Part shown: piece after piece, positions 1 through 7,304 of the stretch | Layout: each line of letters starts with the position of its first letter | Numbering within the stretch: the first letter of the stretch is position 1 | Origin: Hymenobacter artigasi | GTDB taxonomy: Bacteria; Bacteroidota; Bacteroidia; Cytophagales; Hymenobacteraceae | NCBI RefSeq assembly: GCF_012275535.1 | Contig: NZ_JAAVTK010000013.1 | Coordinates: 1 to 64,000 of the forward strand | Direction of reading: 5' to 3' | Length of the DNA stretch: 64,000 nt | Translations under genes and position numbers: made by a program | The notes under the pieces: generated by a model | The model's database searches: none | What the model was told of the DNA's origin: nothing | Seen by the model: only the letters and a program-made list of their open reading frames with translations

Positions 1-124
1 CTGCACGCGCGGGTCCGTTAAATGGGCAAAGGAAGCGAAAGGGTCCATTCCCGAAACTAGCCTACGACCAGCTTACTTTTGGTGCGGAAGCCCTACATTC
101 CGGATGCCCTCCCTTCTCCCACCG

Positions 125-132
125 TACTTTTG
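125..132 (+). promoter_or_regulatory. Bacteroidota -7 box TACTTTTG, near-leaderless
   Basis: TACTTTTG matches the TAnnTTTG consensus of the primary sigma factor of Bacteroidota. It ends only four bases before the ATG at 137, so a start site a few bases downstream would give an mRNA with almost no leader. A second TACTTTTG lies at 74-81. No well-placed -33 TTG is visible for either. Confidence 0.5.
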
Positions 133-136
133 CCCC

Positions 137-1006
137 ATGCGCTACCTTCTGACCTGTCTTATTGTCCTCGCCGCGCTGGCCGCCCAGGCCGGCCCGCCGC
201 AGCTGTTGCTCGACGTGGCTCGCTTTCGCAACCTGAACAAGGTGGAGAAAGGGGCCGAAGTGGAAATCTACGTGACCGTGCCTACGCAGTCGCTCATGTA
301 CCGGCAGCGGGCTCCCAAGGCGTTTCAGTCGTCGGCCCTTGTCACGCTCGATATTCTGAAAGCCGACGGCTCCTCCGCTTATCACGAAGTCATCACCCTG
401 AAGCCGCCGGTGCTCACCGATACTACTATTGCCATCAAAAACCCGCAGAGCTTTCTGAAGCGCATCATGTTGCCCGATGGCAAATACACCCTGCGCGGCA
501 CCGTGAAAGACCAATACCGCAGCACCGGCAGCGAAACCGTGGTGGAAAAGCCGCTGGTACTGGAAGCGCCCACCGGCCCATTTCTGACCGATGTGGTGCT
601 GCTCTCGCGTCCCGCCGCCCGCAGCGGGGGCGACGATAATTTCGCCCGGGGTGGCTACCGCCTCACCCGTGCGCCCGGCGGCAGCTACGGCCGGGGGGCT
701 GATAATGTGTTCTTCTACACCGAATTGCATAATGCGCCCGTGGGCCAGCCCTTGCGCGTGCACTATCACCTCACCACCCCCGACGGCTCAGCCGCCGATG
801 CCGACGCTACCCTCACGCCCCAATCTGGCCGCCCCACCAGCGTTGCCGGGCAGTTGCCCATGGGGCCGCTGCCCGACGGCCCGTTCACCCTGTTTGTGGA
901 AGTGTACGGGGGCCCCGGCAACAAGAAACTCCTGGCCGGCCACCGCGCCATTGGCGAGCACTCCGCCGCCGAATACGCGCCCGCCGGGGCTGCCGTGCCT
1001 CGCTAA
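137..1006 (+). CDS. Secreted protein resembling the N-terminal region of GWxTD-domain proteins
   Basis: A 289-residue protein of unknown function. The ATG at 137 is preferred over the in-frame ATG at 104 because it starts directly with a signal peptide (MRYLLTCL... ending near AQAG) and lies just after a TACTTTTG promoter box. The mature part looks all-beta: a segment with VDLARFR/VEIYVTV-like strands recalls the N-terminal domain of Bacteroidota GWxTD proteins, but no GWxTD motif is present. It ends in an Ala/Pro-rich tail. The lipid acyltransferase gene follows after two bases, so the two are probably co-transcribed and a role at the cell envelope is plausible. Existence as a gene is firm; the family resemblance is a weak impression. 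Confidence 0.75.
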   Translation: MRYLLTCLIVLAALAAQAGPPQLLLDVARFRNLNKVEKGAEVEIYVTVPTQSLMYRQRAPKAFQSSALVTLDILKADGSSAYHEVITLKPPVLTDTTIAIKNPQSFLKRIMLPDGKYTLRGTVKDQYRSTGSETVVEKPLVLEAPTGPFLTDVVLLSRPAARSGGDDNFARGGYRLTRAPGGSYGRGADNVFFYTELHNAPVGQPLRVHYHLTTPDGSAADADATLTPQSGRPTSVAGQLPMGPLPDGPFTLFVEVYGGPGNKKLLAGHRAIGEHSAAEYAPAGAAVPR

Positions 1007-1008
1007 GC

Positions 1009-1923
1009 ATGGCCACGAAAGGAACTCCCGCCACCTCCGGCCGGCCCTACGCCTGGTACTTCGAGCCGCTGTGGTGGCTGCTGCTGGGCCTGGCGCACCT
1101 GCCGCTGGCGGTGCTGTATGTGTTTGCTGAAGCTATTTATTTCCTGCTGGCTTACGTGGTGCGTTACCGCTGGCGCGTGGTCACGGAAAACCTGCGCAAC
1201 TCCTTCCCGGAGAAAAGCCCGGCCGAAATCGAGCGCACCGGCAAGGCGTTTTACCGGCATTTTGCGCAGGTGGTGGTCGAGATTCTGAAGCTGGCCGCCA
1301 TCTCGCCCGAAGAAATGCGGCAGCGCATGCGCTTCACCAACCCGGAGCTGATGACAAATCATTTTGCCGAAAACCGGCTGGTGCTTTCGTTGGGCTCGCA
1401 TATGGGCAACTGGGAGTGGATTCTGAATGGCGCGGCGCTGGAGTTTCCCGGCCGGGCCGCCGGCGTGTACAAGCCGCTCAATAACCTGTTTTTCGAAACG
1501 CTGATGCGCCGCCTGCGCACCCGCTTCGGGGCCGATGCCGTGCCCATGCTCGCCACCCTGCGCTACCTGGTGGCACACCGGGCCGAGGGCCGCACCCTCA
1601 GCCTGCTCACCGACCAGGCCGCCGGCCCCGAAGACCGGCCCTACTGGACCCAGTTTCTTAATCAGGACACCAGCTTCTACACCAGCGCCGACCGCCTGGC
1701 CGTGCAGCTAGACTGCGCCGTGCTCTACGTGGGCATCCGCCGCGTGCGGCGCGGGTACTACGAAGTCACCTTCACCGAGCTGCCCGATGGCCGCGCCGCA
1801 AAAGGCGCACCCGTCGGCACGTTTCCCATCACCGAAGCCTTCGCCCGGCAATTGGAAACAGATATGCGCGCCTCGCCGGAACAGTACCTGTGGACACATC
1901 GGCGCTGGAAACACAAGCGGTAG
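1009..1923 (+). CDS. LpxL/HtrB-family lysophospholipid acyltransferase
   Basis: This 304-residue protein belongs to the bacterial lipid A biosynthesis acyltransferase family, which transfers a second acyl chain from acyl-ACP to a lipid A precursor at the inner membrane; in Bacteroidota some members act on other lipids. A hydrophobic segment lies near residues 15-45. The family catalytic motif appears as HMGNWE with His131 and Glu136 (H-x4-E), and a later segment LLTDQAAG matches the conserved region after the active site. The C-terminus ends with the family-typical WTHRRWK. It follows the upstream secreted protein gene by two bases and is followed by a strong terminator at 1984-2015. The exact acyl substrate cannot be told from sequence. 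Confidence 0.88.
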   Translation: MATKGTPATSGRPYAWYFEPLWWLLLGLAHLPLAVLYVFAEAIYFLLAYVVRYRWRVVTENLRNSFPEKSPAEIERTGKAFYRHFAQVVVEILKLAAISPEEMRQRMRFTNPELMTNHFAENRLVLSLGSHMGNWEWILNGAALEFPGRAAGVYKPLNNLFFETLMRRLRTRFGADAVPMLATLRYLVAHRAEGRTLSLLTDQAAGPEDRPYWTQFLNQDTSFYTSADRLAVQLDCAVLYVGIRRVRRGYYEVTFTELPDGRAAKGAPVGTFPITEAFARQLETDMRASPEQYLWTHRRWKHKR

Positions 1924-2067
1924 GGTTGAGTGTTGAAGGTTAAGTGTTGAATCCCGGGAGTGATTTATCAGGGGTTTGCCCACAAAAAAACCGGCCTGTA
2001 GAGGCCGGTTTTTTTGTTTAGAAAAGGCTGAGTCAACTTAAAACCCAACCCTCAAAAATCAACACTT
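1924..2067. repeat. Inverted TTGAGGGTTGA-type repeat enclosing a terminator
   Basis: GTTGAGTGTTGAAGGTTAAG at the left and its approximate complement (AACCCAACCCTCAAAAATCA) at the right flank the terminator between two convergent genes. The same word family recurs at 4611-4679 and 49899-50023. Confidence 0.55.
1984..2015. terminator. Bidirectional intrinsic terminator
   Basis: Perfect stem AACCGGCCT/AGGCCGGTT with an A run on the left and a T run on the right, placed between the convergent acyltransferase and YrdC-family genes, so it can serve both strands. Confidence 0.85.
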
Positions 2068-2700
2068 TTACAGGTACTGCTCAATATCACCGGCGCCCTG
2101 GCGCACGAGCTCGAACTCGTCGTTGGTGCAGTCGATGATGGTGCTGGGGACGTTGCCGCCAAAGCCGCCATCAATTACAAGGTCGACCAGCAGGCGGTAT
2201 TTCTCGAAAATCAGGTCTGGGTCGGTCACGTACTCGTCAATCGTGTTTTCGTCTTCGCGCACCGAGGTGCTCACGATGGGATTGCCGAGCTCCTTCACCA
2301 GCTGGCGAATAATCTGGTTGTCCGGCACGCGGATGCCGACGGTTTTGCGCTTGGTGCCGCCGAAGCGGGGAGCGTTGGCGCTGGCCTCGAAAATGAAGGT
2401 GAACGGGCCGGGAAGGGCTTTTTTGATGACTTTATACGTTTCCGTGGTGATGCCGTGGGCATAGTCGGAAATGTGCGACAGGTCGTAGCAGATAAAGCTC
2501 AGGTTGGCCTTTTCGGGGAAGAGCTTCTTGATGCGGCAAACTTTTTCTACGGCTTTGGCATTGGTCACGTCGCAACCGATTCCATAGACTGTATCGGTGG
2601 GGTAAATAATGACTCCCCCCTTGCGCAATACGTCAACGGCTTGCTGAATGCGGCTTTGCGGCGGATTGTCGGGGTGGATGCGGAGAAGGGTGGCGGGCAT
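2068..2700 (-). CDS. L-threonylcarbamoyladenylate synthase family protein (YrdC/YciO/Sua5)
   Basis: A 210-residue YrdC-fold protein. True TsaC/Sua5 members make threonylcarbamoyl-AMP from threonine, bicarbonate and ATP for the t6A37 modification of ANN-decoding tRNAs. The signature PTDTVYGIGCD is near residues 34-44, followed by a KK...P.K segment that binds nucleotide and PFTFIFEA / GTKRKTVGIRVP in the middle. The length fits a single YrdC domain without the C-terminal Sua5 extension. The overall wording (NLSFICYDL, TSVREDENT) is closer to the YciO branch, so assignment to the true TsaC activity is not certain. It converges on the upstream acyltransferase gene and diverges from mltG. Confidence 0.85.
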   Translation of the reverse strand: MPATLLRIHPDNPPQSRIQQAVDVLRKGGVIIYPTDTVYGIGCDVTNAKAVEKVCRIKKLFPEKANLSFICYDLSHISDYAHGITTETYKVIKKALPGPFTFIFEASANAPRFGGTKRKTVGIRVPDNQIIRQLVKELGNPIVSTSVREDENTIDEYVTDPDLIFEKYRLLVDLVIDGGFGGNVPSTIIDCTNDEFELVRQGAGDIEQYL

Positions 2701-2865
2701 GGATACGGCTGATGGTTAATAAATTAGAGACGTAATGCGGCGGCGTAGCGGCCGCGGCCTTCGGCGGCGGGCAACCTGCCAGACCAAAGGCGCGGGCAAG
2801 GTACTACGCCTAGCCGAAATGAAACAACTCAACCGCCGCCCGTGCCTTCCGGTTGCAGGCCTTCG

Positions 2866-2873
2866 TACTTTTG
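2866..2873 (+). promoter_or_regulatory. -7 box TACTTTTG upstream of mltG
   Basis: Perfect TAnnTTTG match 32 bases before the mltG ATG. A TTG at 2853-2855 is too close for a standard -33 element. Confidence 0.5.
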
Positions 2874-2905
2874 GCGCCGCTCCCCCGATTCTCTTCTTAA
2901 CTCCC

Positions 2906-3988
2906 ATGGCCCAACCCGCTCAAAAGTCCATCCTCGAACGCCGCGACGACGCCCTCAAACGCCGCAAGCGCTGGGGCGCCGTGAGTGTTGTTTTCACGCT
3001 CGCGCTGGTCTGCTTCTCTTATTACTTCTACCAGGTGTTCTTCACCGCCAACATCGAAACCAGGGGCAAGCCCACCTACGTCATCGTACATCGCGGCGAC
3101 GATTGGCAGGCAGCCCTGAAGACAATCGACGCCACCGGCACCGTGGTCGATAAGCTTTCGCTGCATTTCGTGGCCAAGCTCATGAAATACCCGCAGCACG
3201 TGAAGCCCGGCCGTTACGAGCTCAAAGATGGTTTCACCAACCGCCAGCTTATCAATGTACTGAAAGCCGGAATTCAGTCGCCGCTCAAGCTCACATTCAC
3301 CAATGTGCGCCTGCGCCGCGAGCTGGCCGACAAGCTCTCGACCCAGATTGACGCCAAGCCGGCTACCATCGACTCGCTGCTGGCCAGCCCCAGCTATACC
3401 CGCAGCCTGGGTTTCGACACCACCACGGTGCTCAGCATGTTCATACCCAACACCTACGAGCTGTACTGGAACACCTCGGCTACCAACCTCATGCAGCGCA
3501 TGAAGAAGGAGTACGAGAAGTTCTGGACCCCCACCCGCGACGCCGAGCGCGAGAAATTGCACCTCACCCGCGCCCAGGTCAGCACCCTGGCCAGCATCGT
3601 TGAGGCCGAGCAGCAGCAGCACGCCGATGAGCGCCCCCGCATTGCCGGCGTGTACCTCAACCGCCTGAGAAAAGGCATGAAGCTGCAAGCCGACCCCACC
3701 GTGGTCTACGCCAACCGCGACTTCACCATCAAGCGCGTGCTCAACGTGCACCTGCAAAAAGACTCACCCTACAACACCTACAAGTACGCCGGCCTGCCGC
3801 CCGGCCCCATCAACCTGCCCAGCATTGCCAGCATCGACGCGGTGCTGAAGCCGGAGAGCAACAGCTACCTGTATTTCTGCGCTAAGGAGGATTTCAGCGG
3901 CTATCATGCCTTTGCGACCAATGAAACGGAGCATATTGCGAATGCCCGCAGGTATCAGGCGGCGCTGAACCGGGCCGGCATTAGATAA
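2906..3988 (+). CDS. mltG: Endolytic peptidoglycan transglycosylase MltG
   Basis: A 360-residue YceG/MltG protein, an inner-membrane lytic transglycosylase that cuts nascent glycan strands and so limits their length. After a short basic cytoplasmic tail there is one transmembrane helix near residues 25-45. Then comes a LysM-like region and the catalytic domain with SIVEAEQ (Glu233 and Glu235), followed by the hallmark GVYLNRL, GMKLQADPTVVYA and YNTYKYAGLPPGPI motifs. The upstream in-frame extension from 2735 is Arg-rich and non-conserved in style. The ATG at 2906 gives the usual family N-terminus and lies downstream of a promoter box. Function follows from strong motif conservation. Confidence 0.93.
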   Translation: MAQPAQKSILERRDDALKRRKRWGAVSVVFTLALVCFSYYFYQVFFTANIETRGKPTYVIVHRGDDWQAALKTIDATGTVVDKLSLHFVAKLMKYPQHVKPGRYELKDGFTNRQLINVLKAGIQSPLKLTFTNVRLRRELADKLSTQIDAKPATIDSLLASPSYTRSLGFDTTTVLSMFIPNTYELYWNTSATNLMQRMKKEYEKFWTPTRDAEREKLHLTRAQVSTLASIVEAEQQQHADERPRIAGVYLNRLRKGMKLQADPTVVYANRDFTIKRVLNVHLQKDSPYNTYKYAGLPPGPINLPSIASIDAVLKPESNSYLYFCAKEDFSGYHAFATNETEHIANARRYQAALNRAGIR

Positions 3989-3993
3989 TCTTC

Positions 3994-4094
3994 TGTCATC
4001 CTGAGCGGAGCGAAGGACCTTATCGCATCTGCACTGTTTGCAGTAATCCATCCGATGCGGACGCGATAAGGTCCTTCGCTCCGCTCAGGATAAC
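3994..4094. repeat. Palindromic repeat (CATCCTGAGCGnAGCG family)
   Basis: Inverted arms of about 35 bases beginning TCATCCTGAGCGGAGCGAAG, with a 24-base spacer. A close relative lies at 18541-18644 and diverged members at 51122-51198 and 63744-63844. It fills the gap between mltG and the thioesterase gene and could form a long RNA hairpin at the mltG 3' end. Confidence 0.8.
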
Positions 4095-4111
4095 GAAACG
4101 TAACAAATCGT

Positions 4112-4603
4112 ATGTACACCTCCGATATCCAAATCCGCGTGCGCTACGCCGAAACCGACCAGATGGGCTACGTCTATCACGGCAACTACGCGGCGTATTT
4201 TGAAGTGGCCCGCACCGAGGCGTTCCGCAAGCTCGGCATCAACTACAAGGACATGGAGGCCGATGGCGTGGGCATGCCGGTAGGGGAGCTGCGCACCAAA
4301 TTCCGCCGCCCGGCCCGCTACGACGACCTGCTGACCGTGCGCCTGCTGCTGCGCCAGCCGCCCGAAGGTGCCCGCGTGCTGTTCGAGTACGAGATTTATA
4401 ACGAAGCCGGCCAGCTGCTCACCGAGGGCCACACGCTCATGGTGTTCGTGAAAACCACTACCGGCCGGCCCGTGGCCATGCCCGCCAACATTCAGGAGCG
4501 CCTGCTGCCGTACTTTAGCGAAGACGAGTTTGATAGCCCCGTGCTGCCCACGCCCGGCGCTATTTCGCCCGATGCGCCTGCCCCGGCGGCGTTTAGAAAA
4601 TAA
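4112..4603 (+). CDS. Hotdog-fold acyl-CoA thioesterase (YbgC/FadM type)
   Basis: This 163-residue protein is a single hotdog domain of the 4-hydroxybenzoyl-CoA thioesterase/YbgC group, which hydrolyses acyl-CoA (or acyl-ACP) thioesters in the cytoplasm. The active-site signature RYAETDQMGYVYHGNY is at residues 11-26, with Asp16 as the expected catalytic residue, and the following EVARTEAFRKLG matches the family helix. The C-terminal 30 residues are Pro/Ala-rich and probably disordered. It stands between two palindromic repeats and points the same way as the YihY gene. Substrate chain length cannot be inferred. Confidence 0.9.
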   Translation: MYTSDIQIRVRYAETDQMGYVYHGNYAAYFEVARTEAFRKLGINYKDMEADGVGMPVGELRTKFRRPARYDDLLTVRLLLRQPPEGARVLFEYEIYNEAGQLLTEGHTLMVFVKTTTGRPVAMPANIQERLLPYFSEDEFDSPVLPTPGAISPDAPAPAAFRK

Positions 4604-4610
4604 AGTGTTA

Positions 4611-4679
4611 AGTTTTGAATGTTGAGGGTTGAGTTTTTATCAGCCAAACCACTCAAAACTCAACCCTCAACATTCAACC
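4611..4679. repeat. Inverted repeat of TTGAGGGTTGAGTTTT type
   Basis: The left arm contains GAATGTTGAGGGTTGAGTTT and the right arm is its complement with about 15 bases between. It covers the first in-frame ATG (4629) of the next gene, which is one reason that ATG is not taken as the start. Confidence 0.75.
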
Positions 4680-4685
4680 CTGCCT

Positions 4686-5666
4686 TTGAAAGCCCCCGCC
4701 GCCATTCGCCGTGCCCGCTTCCCCGATGTGCGCCAGCAACGGCCCTACCGGCGGATGATTGTGGGCCTGAAGCGGCTGCGGCTGCCCGGCGGCCAGGCCT
4801 CCCTCTACGACGTGCTCGACCGCATCCTGCACGAGCTGCGGCTCGACTCGCTGGAGAAGCGCGCCGCCTACATGGCCTTCAACCTCACGGTGGCCCTGTT
4901 TCCCACCATCATTTTCCTGTTCACGCTCATTCCGTACATCCCCGTACCGAATCTGAGCGTGGACATCCTCCAGTTTCTGGCCGATTTCATGCCCCGCGAG
5001 CTGTACGCGGCCACGGCCAGCACCATCGAGGACATTGTGAACATCCCGCACGGCGGGCTGCTCTCCTTCGGTTTCGGCACGGCGCTGGTGCTCAGCTCCA
5101 ACGGCATCATGGCCCTGCTCGATGCCTTCGAGAAAAAGTATCCGTGGTTCAAGCACCGAAGCTACCTGCGCAAGCGCATGATTGCCACCGCCCTGACTTT
5201 TGGGCTGGCCCTGATACTGCTGCTGTCCATCGCGGGCATCTTCTTCGGGACCTACCTCATCGACGGGCTGGTGTTCTATGAAGTTGTGCCCGAGCGCTTC
5301 ACCGATTTGGTGCTCACCCTCATTCGCTACGGCTCGCTGCTGGGGCTGTTTCTGAGCACCACCTGCGTGATTTACTACTTCGTGCCGCCCGTGCATGATA
5401 AGTGGCCGCTGGTGTCGGCCGGAGCCATTGTGGCCACGCTGCTCATTTTTCTGGTGTCCTTTTTATTCACGCTATACGTTCGCATTTTCGATTCCTACAA
5501 CCATTTCTACGGTTCCATTGGGGCGTTGGTGGGCTTCATGGTCTGGCTCGAATTTGTGTGCATGACCCTGATTATCGGGTTCGAAGTGAACGTGAGTATG
5601 GATGCCGTGACCGGGCGCCGCCGCAAGATGCTGGAAGAGCAGTTGAAAATGAAAAACGAAAAATGA
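4686..5666 (+). CDS. YihY/virulence factor BrkB family membrane protein
   Basis: A polytopic inner-membrane protein of the YihY/BrkB family (often misannotated as ribonuclease BN); its molecular role is unknown. From the chosen start it has 326 residues with about six hydrophobic helices, including ALFPTIIFLFTLIPYI, the glycine/serine-rich FGFGTALVLSSNGIM turn, and YGSIGALVGFMVWLEF near the C-terminus, all typical of the family. The first ATG of the frame (4629) lies inside an inverted repeat. A TTG at 4686 or the ATG at 4755 are better candidates; TTG was chosen because the family usually has some 30 residues before the LPGG segment. The exact start is uncertain, the identity is not. Confidence 0.85.
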   Translation: MKAPAAIRRARFPDVRQQRPYRRMIVGLKRLRLPGGQASLYDVLDRILHELRLDSLEKRAAYMAFNLTVALFPTIIFLFTLIPYIPVPNLSVDILQFLADFMPRELYAATASTIEDIVNIPHGGLLSFGFGTALVLSSNGIMALLDAFEKKYPWFKHRSYLRKRMIATALTFGLALILLLSIAGIFFGTYLIDGLVFYEVVPERFTDLVLTLIRYGSLLGLFLSTTCVIYYFVPPVHDKWPLVSAGAIVATLLIFLVSFLFTLYVRIFDSYNHFYGSIGALVGFMVWLEFVCMTLIIGFEVNVSMDAVTGRRRKMLEEQLKMKNEK

Positions 5667-5743
5667 GGAATTGGTTTTGAGGATGATAGCAGAAATTTTA
5701 AGAAAAATTCTTCAATCCTACTTCTCCATTCCGCATTCCTTTC

Positions 5744-5751
5744 TACTTTTG
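5744..5751 (+). promoter_or_regulatory. -7 box TACTTTTG upstream of the tRNA-Ser pair
   Basis: Perfect TAnnTTTG match 28 bases before the first tRNA-Ser. No clear -33 TTG at standard spacing. Confidence 0.55.
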
Positions 5752-5778
5752 CACTCCCCAATCACTCGGGGTCCTTAT

Positions 5779-5865
5779 AGAGAGGTGGCAGAGTGGTCGA
5801 ATGCGACGGTTTCGAAAACCGTTATACCGGCAACGGTATCGGGGGTTCGAATCCCCCCTTCTCTA
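5779..5865 (+). tRNA. tRNA-Ser (anticodon CGA)
   Basis: Class II tRNA with a long variable arm. The acceptor stem AGAGAGG pairs with CTTCTCT. The anticodon loop is TTCGAAA, so the anticodon is CGA (reads UCG). The T arm is GGGGG-TTCGAAT-CCCCC. No CCA is encoded. It is directly followed by an intrinsic terminator. Confidence 0.96.
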
Positions 5866-5866
5866 C

Positions 5867-5902
5867 AAAAAGGCTTTTTCTGCGCTGGAAAAAGCCTTTT
5901 TT
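5867..5902 (+). terminator. Terminator between the two tRNA-Ser genes
   Basis: Stem AAAAAGGCTTTTTC...GAAAAAGCCTTTTTT, beginning one base after the tRNA and ending in a T run. Confidence 0.8.
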
Positions 5903-5939
5903 GTTGCTTTACCAACCACAGCGCACGAGTAACTGACCC

Positions 5940-6024
5940 AGAGAGCTGGCAGAGTGGTCGATTGCGGCGGTCTTGAAAACCGCTGACTGTAACAGGTCCG
6001 GGGGTTCGAATCCCTCGCTCTCTA
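5940..6024 (+). tRNA. tRNA-Ser (anticodon TGA)
   Basis: Class II tRNA. Acceptor AGAGAGC pairs with GCTCTCT. The anticodon loop is CTTGAAA, so the anticodon is TGA (reads UCA and neighbours). The T arm has one G-T pair. No CCA is encoded. It has its own terminator downstream at 6031-6065. Confidence 0.96.
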
Positions 6025-6030
6025 CATCCG

Positions 6031-6065
6031 AAAAACCTCGTTTCCAAGCTGGAAACGGGGTTTTT
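6031..6065 (+). terminator. Terminator after second tRNA-Ser
   Basis: Stem AAAAACC(T)CGTTTCC / GGAAACGGGGTTTTT with a T run, six bases downstream of the tRNA. Confidence 0.8.
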
Positions 6066-6128
6066 GATTTTTTGCCACAGCGGTGGGCGCGCCCGTTGCG
6101 CCGTAGCCACCAGCCCGGCAGGCCGGAG

Positions 6129-6136
6129 TACCTTTG
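6129..6136 (+). promoter_or_regulatory. -7 box TACCTTTG
   Basis: Perfect TAnnTTTG match 30 bases before the ATG at 6167. Confidence 0.5.
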
Positions 6137-6166
6137 CCGCTCCTTACTATTCCCGCAACCCTCCCG

Positions 6167-6649
6167 ATGAACGGTACCGAACCGGCCAGCCCCAGCGCTT
6201 TCGACAAAGCCCGCACCGGGCTATGGACCAGCCTCCAGAAGCACCTGGCCACGGTGTACGCGGCCGAAACCGCGTTTGCCAGGGCCGTGGCTTTCACCGA
6301 TACGTTCCCCTTTGCCGCCTCGGCGGCCAGCGAGGAGCAGCTGCAGGAGTACGAACAGCAGCGCCGCGCCCTGCGCGACCTGTTCACCGACGAAACCACG
6401 CAGCTCGATACCCTCGTCAAAGCCATTCGCCTCAAGGGCTACGCCGAGGACGAAAAAAAGCAGCTGTATCTGCTGCTGCTGGGCTACATGGACATTGCCG
6501 CGAGCATTTTTGAACGGCTGCACACCCAGGTACTCACGCGCCAGCCCGCCGACGACGACCTGGCGCAGACCACCGACCGGTTTGCGCGGGTTCAGAAGTT
6601 TGCCCGGCTCAATATTAAAGGAATTGCGGGCCTGTTGGGCGGGTTCTGA
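6167..6649 (+). CDS. Hypothetical helical cytoplasmic protein
   Basis: A 160-residue protein that I do not recognise. The ATG at 6167 is preferred to the one at 6134, because the latter overlaps the promoter box at 6129-6136. It has no signal peptide or membrane segment. It is predicted almost all-helical, with many charged and Gln/Leu residues (for example ASEEQLQEYEQQ and DEKKQLYLLLLGYMDIAAS), and it ends in IKGIAGLLGGF. It sits alone between the tRNA-Ser pair and a small secreted protein, giving no functional clue. Confidence 0.75.
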   Translation: MNGTEPASPSAFDKARTGLWTSLQKHLATVYAAETAFARAVAFTDTFPFAASAASEEQLQEYEQQRRALRDLFTDETTQLDTLVKAIRLKGYAEDEKKQLYLLLLGYMDIAASIFERLHTQVLTRQPADDDLAQTTDRFARVQKFARLNIKGIAGLLGGF

Positions 6650-6849
6650 GGCGAGGCGCCGGGGAAGTTGGTCGGGAGAGTTGGCGGCTTGGTCGACGGT
6701 TTCGCAGTGTATTTTATGAGTAAAGTATTGAAAAGTAGTTGATTGGTGAAAAAAGATGGTTTGGCTCATTTCCGGCACTGGCACAGGCCTTGCATTTGGA
6801 GAGACAGACGCGTCACAATCTCCATTCACTCTTCAAGTTCTTCTTCGTT

Positions 6850-7173
6850 ATGAAATCCTCCCTGCTTTCGCTCCTCGCCACCGGCCTGCTCTTCGTTTCA
6901 ACCGCCGCCTCGGCCGCTCCTGCTTTCGACCACGACCACGACAAAGACCCGCGCCGCCTGTCGCCCATCGAGCGCTCCCGTTACGAAGCGGCCCAACGCC
7001 AGTTGGAACAACGCCGCATCGCCCAGGAACGGGCCCGCTACGAAGCCGACCAACGCCGCCTGGCGCAGGACCGCGCCCGCCTCGCCGCCCAGCGCGAAGC
7101 CGCCGAGCGTGCCCGCTGGGAAGCCCAGCACCGCAGCAGCCACGACCGTAGCTACGGCTACAACCACCGCTAA
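6850..7173 (+). CDS. Small secreted protein with Arg/Gln/Ala-rich coiled-coil repeat
   Basis: A 107-residue protein. The ATG at 6850 starts a clear signal peptide (MKSSLLSLLATGLLF... ending near ASA-AP). The mature part begins with a His/Asp-rich patch FDHDHDKD, which might bind metal, followed by degenerate heptad-like repeats of the type RYEAxQRxLxQxRxA from about residue 45 to 95. No catalytic motif is seen. The DNA-level composition (GCC/CGC repeats) produces long shadow reading frames on both strands, but only this frame has a signal peptide. Function unknown; a periplasmic or surface location is inferred. Confidence 0.72.
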   Translation: MKSSLLSLLATGLLFVSTAASAAPAFDHDHDKDPRRLSPIERSRYEAAQRQLEQRRIAQERARYEADQRRLAQDRARLAAQREAAERARWEAQHRSSHDRSYGYNHR

Positions 7174-7178
7174 ATAAA

Positions 7179-7251
7179 GTAGTTGCGAAGCGGTGCTTCG
7201 CAAATCGTTCACAGAACCGCGCCCGCCAGCGAAGCACCGCTTCGCAGCTAC
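7179..7251. repeat. Inverted repeat with GCGAAGCGGTGCTTCGC arms
   Basis: The left arm GTAGTTGCGAAGCGGTGC continues to 7201 and its complement is at 7229-7251. Each arm is itself near-palindromic. A shortened copy, TGCGAAGCGCCGCTTCGCA, lies near 43691-43709. Confidence 0.75.
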
Positions 7252-7286
7252 AAAAAAATCCCCGCCGGACAGGCGGGGATTTTTTT
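7252..7286. terminator. Bidirectional terminator between convergent genes
   Basis: AAATCCCCGCC-GGACA-GGCGGGGATTT with A and T runs on both sides, just before the icd stop codon. Confidence 0.88.
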
Positions 7287-7304
7287 GCAAAGTATCCGGA
7301 AAAA

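Noticed and set aside
4629..4685. Upstream start (ATG 4629) of the YihY gene
   Set aside because: It lies inside an inverted repeat and encodes residues that do not fit the family; start placed downstream.
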